Origin: Epilithonimonas tenax DSM 16811
GTDB lineage: Bacteria > Bacteroidota > Bacteroidia > Flavobacteriales > Weeksellaceae
Direction of reading: 5' to 3'
Length of the DNA stretch: 64,000 bases
Assembly: GCF_000428485.1 (NCBI RefSeq)
Contig: NZ_AUAA01000006.1
Location: 62,001 to 126,000 of the forward strand
The notes under the pieces are model-generated. The model was not told the DNA's origin, did not search any database, and saw only the letters and a list, made by a program, of their open reading frames with translations. Of the stretch, positions 51,568 to 59,742 are shown in pieces. How positions within the stretch are numbered: the stretch's first letter is position 1; the number at the start of each line of letters is the position of its first letter. Position numbers and translations under genes: made by a program.

Positions 51568-52443
51568 TTACATCGTCATCGGAACTTCCATCAATAAAAT
51601 TTCTGTATTTCCTGAAGTTGATTTGATGTTCAAATCAGAAATATCCCAAACGCCAAAACCGTCTCTTGTTTCCACATGTTGTCCTTCGATTTCCGCACTT
51701 CCTTTTAAAATAAAGACATACACACCGTTTCCTTTTTTCCTGATCTGGTAATTGGTTTCCACATTATTTTCGAAGTTTCCTAGGTGAAACCAGGCATTCT
51801 GATGGATCCAAACGCCTTCGTCATCTGCATGGGGAGAAAGAATCTGCTGGAATGTATTCTGACTTTTTGATTGGTTTAAAGTCATCTGATCATACCTTGG
51901 CGTCACATTCCTTTTGTTTGGATACACCCAGATTTGTAGAAACTTCACCCAACGATCACTATTTTTATTGAATTCGCTGTGCATAATCCCGGTACCTGCA
52001 CTCATCACCTGGATGTCTCCACTCTTGATGATGGCTGTATTTCCCATACTGTCTTTGTGCTCCAAATCACCTTCCAAAGGAATGCTGATGATTTCCATAT
52101 TGTCGTGCGGATGCGTTCCGAAACCTCTTCCCGCTTCTACTTTATCATCATTCAGAACTCTTAAAACGCCAAAGTGCATTCTCTCCGGATTGTGATAATT
52201 TGCAAAGCTGAAGCTATGATGGCTGGCCAACCAACCGTGGTCTGCCTTCCCTCTTGAATCTGCTCTGTGAATCACAGCATTGTCTTTGATCTTAGATCCA
52301 GGATTGGGCCAATGATTGTATCCCATCGGTTCTAGAGGCTCAATTTCGTCGATCTCATTTTTCATCGTATTTCCCAATGACTCGGTGGTTACGAACATCC
52401 CTGTTCCCAATAATCCTTTCTTTACAAAATCTTTTTTGTCCAT
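51568..52443 (-). CDS. Pirin family protein (YhaK-type quercetinase-like cupin)
   Basis: A 291-aa bicupin. The metal site of the N-terminal cupin is visible: H111 and H113 (GTHPHDNMEII), H155 and E157 (GIMHSEFN). Pirins of this type oxidise flavonols/quinols or act as redox sensors. The first ~45 residues (KKDFVKKGLLGTGMFVTTESLGN...) extend beyond the core and look like a weak Tat/Sec-like or surface helix, without a clear signal site. Its promoter module is nearly identical to that of the dioxygenase operon at 57287-58219, tying it to electrophile/quinone defence. Confidence 0.92.
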   Translation of the reverse strand: MDKKDFVKKGLLGTGMFVTTESLGNTMKNEIDEIEPLEPMGYNHWPNPGSKIKDNAVIHRADSRGKADHGWLASHHSFSFANYHNPERMHFGVLRVLNDDKVEAGRGFGTHPHDNMEIISIPLEGDLEHKDSMGNTAIIKSGDIQVMSAGTGIMHSEFNKNSDRWVKFLQIWVYPNKRNVTPRYDQMTLNQSKSQNTFQQILSPHADDEGVWIHQNAWFHLGNFENNVETNYQIRKKGNGVYVFILKGSAEIEGQHVETRDGFGVWDISDLNIKSTSGNTEILLMEVPMTM

Positions 52444-52476
52444 ATCCCTGATGCTGTTTAATCATTATTAAGAGTA

Positions 52477-52525
52477 CAAATTTATGGTGATGGGATTGGC
52501 TGTGCATTTAACTAGTTTAATAAAT
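52477..52525 (-). promoter_or_regulatory. Quinone-regulon promoter module, pirin copy
   Basis: On the minus strand: ATTTATTAAACTAGTTAAATG (plus 52505-52525, printed here only as its core AACTAGTT with flanks), 20 bp, then TAAATTTG (plus 52477-52484). The same -7 box, same 20-bp spacing and a 20/21 identical upstream element occur at 58247-58295. The first 12 bp from the -7 box are also identical. Confidence 0.8.
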
Positions 52526-52578
52526 GGCGTTAATGCAAAAAAAAATGCCGGCTATTTTTATATCCGACACCATCTATT

Positions 52579-53175
52579 TTAAATTCTGATTTGTTTCTCC
52601 CTAGTCGCCAAACGCTTTCTGATGGTACTTACAAACTCTTTAGAAACGCCGAGATAAGAAGCAATGTAATACTGCGCCACACGCTGTGGAATGGTAGGAT
52701 AAAGCTTAATGAATTCCAGATAACGGTCAGATGCACTTTTGGAAATGGTATTTACCAGACGGTTTTGAAGCGTAAAAAGATTTCTTTGAACCAGCATCCT
52801 GAAAACCCTTTCGAATTTTGGAATTTCCTGAAGTAACTTTTCTTTGGTGGTGGGATTCAGCATAAAAATCTCTGAATCTTCAATGGTTTCTATATACAAA
52901 TTGGAAGGTTTCTGATCCTGAAACGAGGCAATATCACTAATCCACCAATCTTCGATAGCAAACAGAATGGTCACTTCAAAACCATTATCATCAAGGTAGT
53001 AAGCCCTTAAACAGCCTTTGTGAATGAAGCCTTCGAACTGGCAAACTTCACCTTCGCGCAGCAATATTGTTTTCTTCGGAAAGGATTCACAGACCAACAA
53101 ACCGGTGAATAGTTTCTCTTCTTCGCTGCTCAGACTGATAAAACGCGTGACGTTCTTGATGATATTTTCAAACAT
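52579..53175 (-). CDS. Crp/Fnr-family regulator
   Basis: A 198-aa protein: N-terminal cyclic-nucleotide-binding-like beta-roll (GEVCQFEGFIHKGCLRAYYLDDNG...VTILFAIEDWWISDIASF), dimer helix, and C-terminal winged helix (RVAQYYIASYLGVSKEFVSTIRKRL). It resembles the large group of Bacteroidota Crp-like proteins without known ligand. It is 136 bp upstream of nothing co-directional except pirin, which lies downstream but across its own promoter. The preceding receiver-like gene ends 11 bp upstream. It may control the quinone genes. Confidence 0.9.
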   Translation of the reverse strand: MFENIIKNVTRFISLSSEEEKLFTGLLVCESFPKKTILLREGEVCQFEGFIHKGCLRAYYLDDNGFEVTILFAIEDWWISDIASFQDQKPSNLYIETIEDSEIFMLNPTTKEKLLQEIPKFERVFRMLVQRNLFTLQNRLVNTISKSASDRYLEFIKLYPTIPQRVAQYYIASYLGVSKEFVSTIRKRLATREKQIRI

Positions 53176-53185
53176 AAATTAAGTT

Positions 53186-53497
53186 TTACGGCTGCAAATT
53201 AGGGAAATGTGTGTAAACTTCATTCTTCAAAAGCCCACTTCCGCCGCCGTAATGGTCTATCACCTTCACATCTTGATCAAAGTTTTCACAAAATATTTTA
53301 ATATCCTTTTCAAAGTCTTCTTCCAAACCGGAACTCAACAGCACAATATCGACCTGATTTTTTTTGATATAATCATAGCAGACGCTTACATCGCTTTTGA
53401 TTTCTGCTTTCCAGCCTTCATTATTTTCGATAATTCTTTTTAAGGTTTCAAGAATGTCCTGATTTTTCCCGATCACTAAAAATTGTAAGCTTTCCAT
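53186..53497 (-). CDS. Degenerate receiver-like small protein, 103 aa
   Basis: A 103-aa protein with the length and beta/alpha alternation of a response-regulator receiver: LQFLVIGKNQDILETLKRII, VDIVLLSSG, VKVIDHYGGG. The acidic pocket is missing (IGKNQ in place of EDD), the phospho-Asp position reads VLLSSG, and the conserved Lys is not clear. It therefore probably cannot be phosphorylated. It ends 11 bp before the Crp/Fnr gene on the same strand, so the two are likely co-expressed. The GGGSG loop near the end is unusual. No family recognised with certainty. Confidence 0.6.
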   Translation of the reverse strand: MESLQFLVIGKNQDILETLKRIIENNEGWKAEIKSDVSVCYDYIKKNQVDIVLLSSGLEEDFEKDIKIFCENFDQDVKVIDHYGGGSGLLKNEVYTHFPNLQP

Positions 53498-53651
53498 TTG
53501 AAATTGGTTGTATTAAAGTTAATTTTCGGGAGCTTCATCCCGCTAAGAATTTATGCTGAACTGGTTAGAAACACCATATCTTTTTTTCCCACGCCAACGC
53601 CAACCGCAAAAAAATTTGCCATTCTTATCGGAGGCCGGGATTTGGTCTGTA

Positions 53652-55262
53652 TTATAAATGCTTGCTACCCGTTATTTTAAGTTCATTGAGGTCCAGTTGT
53701 GATTCCGCTTTTCTGACTTCGTCCTCACTGAACTGGTTTTCACGTTTTATCTTGAATAATTCTTTTCTCTGCAATGCGAAGATATCCAGCATCATTTCTT
53801 GGTATTCATCTAAATCATTTTTTCTGTTGGTACACATTTCCGAAGATTCGAGGTGACCATGCTGCTGCAAAATATCATTTTCAATGGTGTGTTTAAAATT
53901 CGCCACCAGACTGTTGCTTTCCAAATTAGACTGGTATTTTTCATTCAGTCGGTTGACCGCCAGATGATCCAGTCTGATTTGAATACTTGCCTGCTGCTCG
54001 TGAGAAGGTTGAATATTGTCTATCTCGCCAATCTTGGTCAATTTAATGATCAAGGGCAAGGTCAAACCTTGAAAAATCAAAGTCACAAAAATCACAACGA
54101 ATGTGATGAAGATGATTAGATTTCTGTGCGGAAATGCGGACTGCTCATTCATCATCACCGGAATCGACAAGGCTGTTGCCAGAGAAACTACACCACGCAT
54201 GCCCGCCCAGCCGATAATCAATGGATTTTTCCAACCCGGACTTGGGTCTTTTCTGATTTTTTTGCTCAGCCATCTCGGAATATGCGCTACTGGATAAATC
54301 CATAGCATACGCACGACGATCACGATTAAACTAATGATGAGGCCATATTTGATTCCATCCTTTACAGACGTCTCGCCCAATCCATCAACAATATCGGGAA
54401 GTTCCAATCCGATCAGAACAAAAACCAAGGCATTCATCACAAATATCAACGTATTCCAAACACCAATCATATTGATTCTTGTGGTTCCTGTTCTAAAGAT
54501 CTCGTGCGAACGGAACGACATAAACAGTCCGCCACTCACCACTGCCATTACTCCTGAATAATGAAAATGCTCTGCCGAAAGAAATAAAATATACGGTGTC
54601 ATCACCGTCAAAGCGGCATCTATCGCTGGTGTCGTAGGTAAAAATCTGTGGATCGCATAGAAGATATGAGCACCTGCAACGCCAACCACAACGCCCATTC
54701 CCGCAACCAGGAAAAACTGTCCCGTGGCTTGCTGCATAGAAAATACACCGGTCATCACAGCTGCCAAAGCAAATCTAAAAACAATCAATGACGAGGCATC
54801 ATTGATGAGACTTTCGCCTTCCAACATTGCAATCGTTCGTTTTGGAACTTTTAAACCTTTCAAAACGGTGGTCGCTGCAATCGCATCTGGTGGCGAAACA
54901 ATGCCGCCCAGCAAAAACCCCAAAGCCAAAGTAAATCCTGGAATCAACGCCTGTGATGCAAATGCTACAACAATAGACGTCAGGAAAACCAGTCCGAAAG
55001 CCAATAGTCCGATGGTGCGTTTCCATTTCCAGAAATCGTTCCACGAGGTGTACCAAGCTGCTTCATATAATAATGGTGGCAAAAAGATCAGGAAAATAAT
55101 TTCCGGATCCAGTTTCAAAACAGGAACGCCAGGTATCAAACTGATTCCCAATCCTGACAACACCAAAAATATGGGATAAGCGATTTTGATACGCTGCGCC
55201 AGCATGACCAATAACATGACCAACAATAGAAGTCCTAGTATGAGTAGTAATTGTTCGTGCAT
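53652..55262 (-). CDS. Cation:proton antiporter, CPA1 family
   Basis: A 536-aa inner-membrane Na+(K+)/H+ antiporter: about 12 TM helices in residues 1-410, then a ~125-aa cytoplasmic tail with coiled-coil-like charged helices. Conserved CPA1 elements are PPLLYEAAWYTSWNDFWKW, GGIVSPPDAIAATTVLKGL (ion-binding Asp of the ND/PD motif), EGESLINDASSLIVF and IGWAGMRGVVSLATALSIP. It removes Na+/K+ and adjusts cytoplasmic pH. It is the last gene of the quinone-detoxification unit, 16 bp after the esterase gene. Cytoplasmic acidification by antiporters is a known defence against electrophiles, so the linkage may be functional. Confidence 0.93.
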   Translation of the reverse strand: MHEQLLLILGLLLLVMLLVMLAQRIKIAYPIFLVLSGLGISLIPGVPVLKLDPEIIFLIFLPPLLYEAAWYTSWNDFWKWKRTIGLLAFGLVFLTSIVVAFASQALIPGFTLALGFLLGGIVSPPDAIAATTVLKGLKVPKRTIAMLEGESLINDASSLIVFRFALAAVMTGVFSMQQATGQFFLVAGMGVVVGVAGAHIFYAIHRFLPTTPAIDAALTVMTPYILFLSAEHFHYSGVMAVVSGGLFMSFRSHEIFRTGTTRINMIGVWNTLIFVMNALVFVLIGLELPDIVDGLGETSVKDGIKYGLIISLIVIVVRMLWIYPVAHIPRWLSKKIRKDPSPGWKNPLIIGWAGMRGVVSLATALSIPVMMNEQSAFPHRNLIIFITFVVIFVTLIFQGLTLPLIIKLTKIGEIDNIQPSHEQQASIQIRLDHLAVNRLNEKYQSNLESNSLVANFKHTIENDILQQHGHLESSEMCTNRKNDLDEYQEMMLDIFALQRKELFKIKRENQFSEDEVRKAESQLDLNELKITGSKHL

Positions 55263-55278
55263 CGTTTTTTTTTAGAAT

Positions 55279-55926
55279 TTAGAGGTTAGAGGTTGCAGCT
55301 ATCAATGATTTAAAAACAATAGAATTGGCCAGTTCAATTTCCTCTTCATTGATAGAATGTCCGAAATTCGCATACACTTTCTCAGTCACATCAGCATTCA
55401 TTTCTTTCAGAATATTGGCTGTTGCATACACTCTTTCTACGGGAACATGGAAATCCGGATTGCTTGTTGCTAACAAAACTGGCGTTTGTGCAAAATCACC
55501 TATATAATTGTCACGGTTGATTTTATCGCCAATCACACCACCGATGATTGCCATTGCTCCACCGTATTTCTGAGCATTTCTTGCCAAAAATTCCAAACTG
55601 AGACACGCACCCTGAGAAAATCCGAAAAAGTAAATATGCTCAGTTTTGATTCCCGCATCCAAAGCCGTTTTCACAGTTGCTCCCACAGTTTCGATGGCTG
55701 ATGACAACCACGGCTCGTTTTGCTCAAGCGGAGCGAGGAACGACAACGGATACCAACTTCCATTGGTTGCCTGTGGCGCCAACAAAGCATAAGCTTCTAC
55801 ATTAAGATGTTCGGAAAGGCTCAAAATATCTTGTGCACTTCCGCCTCTGCCGTGAATCATTATCAATGCTTTTTCGGCTTGGCCAACAGGTTTTCCGGCT
55901 GTTTTTATATCTAAAGTGTGACTCAT
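55279..55926 (-). CDS. MhqD-like phospholipase/carboxylesterase (alpha/beta hydrolase)
   Basis: A 215-aa cytosolic serine hydrolase. IHGRGGSAQDILSLSEHL forms the oxyanion region, GFSQGACLSLEFLAR the nucleophile elbow (GFSQG). The Asp is in LLATSNPDFHVPVERVYAT and the His in NFGHSINEEE. It matches the phospholipase/carboxylesterase family that includes MhqD, encoded with ring-cleaving dioxygenases in quinone-responsive operons. It is 2 bp after the dioxygenase gene at 55929-56882, so one transcript. Confidence 0.9.
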   Translation of the reverse strand: MSHTLDIKTAGKPVGQAEKALIMIHGRGGSAQDILSLSEHLNVEAYALLAPQATNGSWYPLSFLAPLEQNEPWLSSAIETVGATVKTALDAGIKTEHIYFFGFSQGACLSLEFLARNAQKYGGAMAIIGGVIGDKINRDNYIGDFAQTPVLLATSNPDFHVPVERVYATANILKEMNADVTEKVYANFGHSINEEEIELANSIVFKSLIAATSNL

Positions 55927-55928
55927 TT

Positions 55929-56882
55929 TTATTTAAATTTTTCTGTTGGATAATTAATGACAGGAAGAACGTTTAATAAATGTTCTCTCTGTTCTTCAAA
56001 ATGCTCCGGCAACATCAGATCCTCACCAAGAGAAGCCAGTTCCTCATCGATATCGAAACCCGGACCTGAAGTAGCGATTTCAAATAAAACGCCGCCTGGT
56101 TCTTTAAAATAGATGGAAGTGAAATATTTTCTGTCCTTCACTTCGGTATGTTCCAATCCGAATGTGTTTAATTTTTCAATCATCTCAAGCTGTGTTTCTG
56201 CATTGGGTGTTGCAAAAGCCACGTGATGCACTGTTCCTCTTCCTGCCAATCCTTTCAGAGAATCCGCCCCTGCCAGAAGATCAACATATGTTCCGGGAAG
56301 ATCACCTATCCCCAAACGGATTCTGTTGGATGATTCTGAAATCACTTTGTGATCCATCTGCGTGGTAAGAAGTGCCACCGTTCTTTCATAAGCATTCAGC
56401 CAGATTTCTACGTGGTGAATACCTTTGATCGCATTATCTTTTGGAATAAAACCATTATCACAGCCTTTCCGCTCATCTGTATGATTGAAAACCAGCTCCA
56501 AACCCAATCCGTCAAAATCTTCCAGATAAATAAAAACTTCACCTGGAAACCTTTCCTGTGGCTGTTTGTAAGGGATATCAAAATAATCCAGACGATCCAC
56601 CCAATAATCCAGCGCCTCCATTGAGACGGAAAAAGCCGTTGTATTCAGCATTCCTTTGCCGTGTCTGCCGTTTACCAGACCTTTTCCGTACGGGAACGTG
56701 GTCATAATTGTTCCGGGAGTTCCAAATTGATCCCCAAAATAGAAGTGATAAACCTCGGAATAATCAAAGTTGACGGTTTTCTTGATCAGTCGGAGTCCTA
56801 AAACCCCGGTGTAAAAGTCTATATTTTCCTGCGCATCGCCGGTGATGGCGGTAACGTGGTGAAGTCCTGTGATGAGTGCCAT
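55929..56882 (-). CDS. Ring-cleaving extradiol dioxygenase, MhqO/MhqA type (copy 2)
   Basis: A 317-aa vicinal-oxygen-chelate enzyme with two glyoxalase-like modules. GLHHVTAITGDAQENIDFYTGVLGLRLIKKTVNFD carries the first metal His. IKGIHHVEIWL starts the second module. GTVHHVAFATPN and YFKEPGGVLFEIATSGPGF carry the remaining His/Glu ligands. Such proteins open hydroquinone/catechol rings and protect against quinones. It is a paralog of 57287-58219, sharing the same motifs at the same positions. Between the two lies a GNAT gene. The next gene begins 2 bp downstream. Confidence 0.93.
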   Translation of the reverse strand: MALITGLHHVTAITGDAQENIDFYTGVLGLRLIKKTVNFDYSEVYHFYFGDQFGTPGTIMTTFPYGKGLVNGRHGKGMLNTTAFSVSMEALDYWVDRLDYFDIPYKQPQERFPGEVFIYLEDFDGLGLELVFNHTDERKGCDNGFIPKDNAIKGIHHVEIWLNAYERTVALLTTQMDHKVISESSNRIRLGIGDLPGTYVDLLAGADSLKGLAGRGTVHHVAFATPNAETQLEMIEKLNTFGLEHTEVKDRKYFTSIYFKEPGGVLFEIATSGPGFDIDEELASLGEDLMLPEHFEEQREHLLNVLPVINYPTEKFK

Positions 56883-56920
56883 AGTTTTTAGTTATTGGGT
56901 GGTAGTTGTTGGTTGTTTGT

Positions 56921-57214
56921 CTATTCTTCTTTTAACCAGACATCCTTGTATTCCTCCGGATGACGTTTGAATTGTGCGTGAACGTACGGACACAAAGGCA
57001 CAATTTTCAAATCCTTTTCTACGGCGTAAGAAAGCAGCTGATCCAGTAACAATTTGGCAAAACCTTTTCCTGCATACTCTTCATCCACTTCTGTGTGGTA
57101 GACAGTTAATTTATTTTCTACCACAGAAATATCCATTTTTCCTGCTTTTTTACCGTCTGAGAAAAGCTGAACTTCTCCTTTTATATTGCCTACAACGACT
57201 TCTGTTCTTTCCAT
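56921..57214 (-). CDS. GNAT-like N-acetyltransferase (COG2388/YidJ type), 97 aa
   Basis: A 97-aa mini-GNAT. ISVVENKLTVYHTEVDEEYAGKGFAKLLLDQLLSYAVEKDLKIVPLCPYVHAQFKRHPEEYKDV holds the acetyl-CoA loop (EYAGKGFAKLL). The PLCPYV..QFK.HPEY end is typical of the small GNATs that acetylate amines or polyamines. It starts with ATG, three bases after a run of five GCAATAA heptamers (minus strand). Located between two dioxygenases of one unit, so probably part of electrophile defence. Confidence 0.9.
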   Translation of the reverse strand: MERTEVVVGNIKGEVQLFSDGKKAGKMDISVVENKLTVYHTEVDEEYAGKGFAKLLLDQLLSYAVEKDLKIVPLCPYVHAQFKRHPEEYKDVWLKEE

Positions 57215-57217
57215 AAC

Positions 57218-57252
57218 TTATTGCTTATTGCTTATTGCTTATTGCTTATTGC
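57218..57252. repeat. Five tandem TTATTGC heptamers
   Basis: TTATTGC occurs five times without interruption (57218-57252). On the transcribed minus strand it is GCAATAA repeated up to three bases before the GNAT ATG, i.e. at the ribosome-landing region. Confidence 0.9.
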
Positions 57253-57286
57253 TAAGATATTGTCTTTCTAAAAATTGGGTAATAAC

Positions 57287-58219
57287 CTATGATAAGTTCG
57301 GTAATACTTTTTCAATTTTTTCACGTAAAGCTTCGTGTTGTTTTGGAAGTTTAAGCTTTTGTCCCAATTCGCTCAACGGCTCATCTACAGTGAATCCGGG
57401 ATTTTCAGTTGCTATTTCGAACAAAACGCCGCCCGGTTCTCGGAAGTATAATGAGTAGAAATAATCCCTGTCGATTTTCGGTGTGATGCTAAAACCTGCG
57501 GACAGTACTTTTTCACGAAATGCCATCAAAACCTTGTCGTCTTTCACCCGGAAAGCCACGTGGTGGTTGGTTCCTGACGCATTTCTTCCTGCGACCATTT
57601 TATCGTTCTCTATGATATCGACAAGGTTGGCCGTTTCAATAGCATCCGTTGCAAAACGGTATCTCTCGCCTTCGTGTTTTTGTAGATCGTAGCCAAAAAT
57701 ATCGGTTAATACTTTGATGGTAGGATCTGCTTTTTTCAATGTCAACGTGATGTTGTGGAAACCTTTCAAGGCATTCTCATCCTTGATATCAGTAGTAGTC
57801 CAGACTTTTCTATCATCGGGCGTTGAAGTTTCGATGAATTGGATTTGTAAGCCGTCCGGATCTTGGAATGAAATCAATTTTTCTCCAAAAATTTGGCCTT
57901 CCTCAAAAGTGATATTCAATTGTTGGAATCTGTTTTTCCAGAATTCTAAGCTTCCTTTTGGCACAGAATATCCAATGTGCGTTGCCAAACCAGTTCCGTT
58001 GGTTCCCTGCCCGATTCCTTCCCAAGGAAAGAATGTCAGGATTGTCCCCGCTGCTCCGGTTTGGTTTCCGAAATAAAAATGATAGGTTCCGGGATCATCA
58101 AAGTTCACGGTTTTCTTCACCAGTCGTAATCCTAAAACCTGAGTGTAAAAATCTAAATTTCTTTTGGCATTGCTGGCGATTGCGGTGATGTGGTGCAATC
58201 CTAAGATTCTATTTTCCAT
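57287..58219 (-). CDS. Ring-cleaving extradiol dioxygenase, MhqO/MhqA type (copy 1)
   Basis: A 310-aa two-module VOC dioxygenase: GLHHITAIASNAKRNLDFYTQVLGLRLVKKTVNFDDPGTYHFYFGNQTGAAGTILTFFPW, KGFHNITLTLKKAD, GTNHHVAFRVKDD, LYFREPGGVLFEIATENPGFTVDEPL. Metal ligands (His in GLHHIT, His in NHHVAF, Glu in LFEIATE) are present. Paralog of 55929-56882. First gene of the unit; its promoter (58247-58295) duplicates the one in front of the pirin gene. Confidence 0.93.
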   Translation of the reverse strand: MENRILGLHHITAIASNAKRNLDFYTQVLGLRLVKKTVNFDDPGTYHFYFGNQTGAAGTILTFFPWEGIGQGTNGTGLATHIGYSVPKGSLEFWKNRFQQLNITFEEGQIFGEKLISFQDPDGLQIQFIETSTPDDRKVWTTTDIKDENALKGFHNITLTLKKADPTIKVLTDIFGYDLQKHEGERYRFATDAIETANLVDIIENDKMVAGRNASGTNHHVAFRVKDDKVLMAFREKVLSAGFSITPKIDRDYFYSLYFREPGGVLFEIATENPGFTVDEPLSELGQKLKLPKQHEALREKIEKVLPNLS

Positions 58220-58246
58220 TTTGTAGATCGTTTAATTTTGATAGGA

Positions 58247-58295
58247 CAAATTTATGGTAGATAGCACTGCTGGACATTTAACTAGATTAATAAAT
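58247..58295 (-). promoter_or_regulatory. Quinone-regulon promoter module, dioxygenase copy
   Basis: Minus strand: a 21-bp element (plus 58275-58295, core TCTAGTTAAATG), 20 bp, TAAATTTG (plus 58247-58254). The element differs from the pirin copy (52505-52525) at a single base, and the spacing to the -7 box is the same. Confidence 0.8.
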
Positions 58296-58662
58296 CAGAC
58301 CATTGCCTTGTTTCTTTTGATGAGCAAAAAGTGACTCATATTAAATTGTAAACAATACCCAGTCTGGAAACCAATTACATTATACATGGATGTCATTTTT
58401 CTCTCAAATCCGATCATAGATGGTCACTTTTCGCTGGAATTACTGTTCAGTTTGACTGGCTTTGATCTGGATTATAATAATCTGGGCTTATCAGGAAAGT
58501 TCTGATCCCGGAGATGGATCACGTACAATTTGTTGCTTCTGAACGGATTAAAGCGTTGTTTGCCAGATGACATCAGATGTCTTGATCTCTTGCATTGATG
58601 GCCATTTTAATGTGATCAAATGCAGTATTCCAATACTTGATCGCATTCTGTTTTAAACGAAA
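58296..58662. other. Gene-free spacer
   Basis: About 370 bp between the dioxygenase promoter and the end of the sulfur operon. No credible ORF, shared repeat or terminator stem seen. Confidence 0.45.
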
Positions 58663-59145
58663 TCAATGCGGCAATTTATCTCTGAAATATCCATAAACCC
58701 AAGTTCCCATAACGGCACTCAACAAGGTAATGACTACGGCTACTGCTCCGGTTCCGATCTGTGCAAAAAGCGGTCCGGGACAAGCTCCTGTTATTGCCCA
58801 GCCAAATCCGAAGATCAGTCCGCCATAAATTTGCCCTTTACTGAATTTCTTCGGGGCGATAAAAATCTGCTCTCCATAAATTGTTTTGATGTTGAATTTT
58901 TTGATGATCCAAACGGAAATCATTCCTGTTACCACTGCACTTCCTATAACACCGTACATATGGAACGACTGCAAGCGGAACATTTCCTGAATTCTGAACC
59001 AGCTGATTACTTCTGCTTTTACAAACACAATCCCGAATGCAATCCCCACCAAAAGGTATTTCAAAAGATGATACCATCGATGCTGAATACGACTTTCGTT
59101 GGTGCAAATAGAATCTTGATGTCTTATATCTGTTTCTTTTTTCAT
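58663..59145 (-). CDS. YeeE/YedE-family membrane protein, DUF6691 type (subunit 2)
   Basis: A 160-aa protein with about four TM helices. KYLLVGIAFGIVFVKAEVISWFRIQEMFRLQSFHMYGVIGSAVVTGM and GQIYGGLIFGFGWAITGACPGPLFAQIG show the short YeeE/YedE half, with the conserved Cys in GACPGP. Paired with the gene at 59157, it should form a full transporter for thiosulfate or a related sulfur compound. 11 bp after its partner on the same strand. Confidence 0.9.
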   Translation of the reverse strand: MKKETDIRHQDSICTNESRIQHRWYHLLKYLLVGIAFGIVFVKAEVISWFRIQEMFRLQSFHMYGVIGSAVVTGMISVWIIKKFNIKTIYGEQIFIAPKKFSKGQIYGGLIFGFGWAITGACPGPLFAQIGTGAVAVVITLLSAVMGTWVYGYFRDKLPH

Positions 59146-59156
59146 TTTTAATCAAT

Positions 59157-59720
59157 TTAAAGGGATAAAATAAATGGGAAAATAAAATTGGCCATTAAAA
59201 AACCACCTATCATAAAGCAAATGGTTGCAACTAATGAAGGCCACTGTAAATTTGAAAGTCCCATAATAGCGTGACCGCTTGTGCAGCCCCCAGCATATCG
59301 GGTTCCGAAACCTACCAGAAAACCACCTACCACCATTATGAAAAACCCTTTCAGACTTACCAGATTTTCAAAATTCATCAACTCTACTGGCACCAAATTG
59401 CTGTAATTGGTGATGCCATAGCCTGCCAATTCTGCTTTGAGTTTTGGGTTGACGATGATGTCTTGACCATTCATTAAGAAGTGAGCGGCAATCATTCCTC
59501 CGAAGAAAATTCCAAAAACGAAAAACAAATTCCAAGATTCTTTCTTCCAGTCATATTTGAAAAAATTAATATTTGCGGGGATGCACGCTGCACAAATATG
59601 CCGTAGTGATGAACTGATTCCGAAGGATTTATTCCCCAAAATTAAGAGTGTAGGAACGGTGAGACCAATCAGCGGACCTGCGATATACCACGCCCAAGGT
59701 TCTTTTATGATTTCTAACAT
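59157..59720 (-). CDS. YeeE/YedE-family membrane protein (subunit 1)
   Basis: A 187-aa protein with about five TM helices. The conserved Cys-bearing loops HICAACIPANINFFKYDWKK and GTRYAGGCTSGHAIMGLSNLQWPSLVATICFMIGG are those of thiosulfate-uptake YeeE/YedE proteins. Followed by the second, shorter subunit. 22 bp after the persulfide-dioxygenase-like gene, so one operon for sulfane-sulfur handling. Confidence 0.92.
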   Translation of the reverse strand: MLEIIKEPWAWYIAGPLIGLTVPTLLILGNKSFGISSSLRHICAACIPANINFFKYDWKKESWNLFFVFGIFFGGMIAAHFLMNGQDIIVNPKLKAELAGYGITNYSNLVPVELMNFENLVSLKGFFIMVVGGFLVGFGTRYAGGCTSGHAIMGLSNLQWPSLVATICFMIGGFLMANFIFPFILSL

Positions 59721-59742
59721 TAATACTATTTTTTAAATTAAA

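Noticed and set aside
57186-57458. Plus-strand frame with a leucine/tyrosine-rich start (SITYCLLLIAYCLLL)
   Set aside because: It is the translation of the heptamer array and the antisense of a dioxygenase gene.
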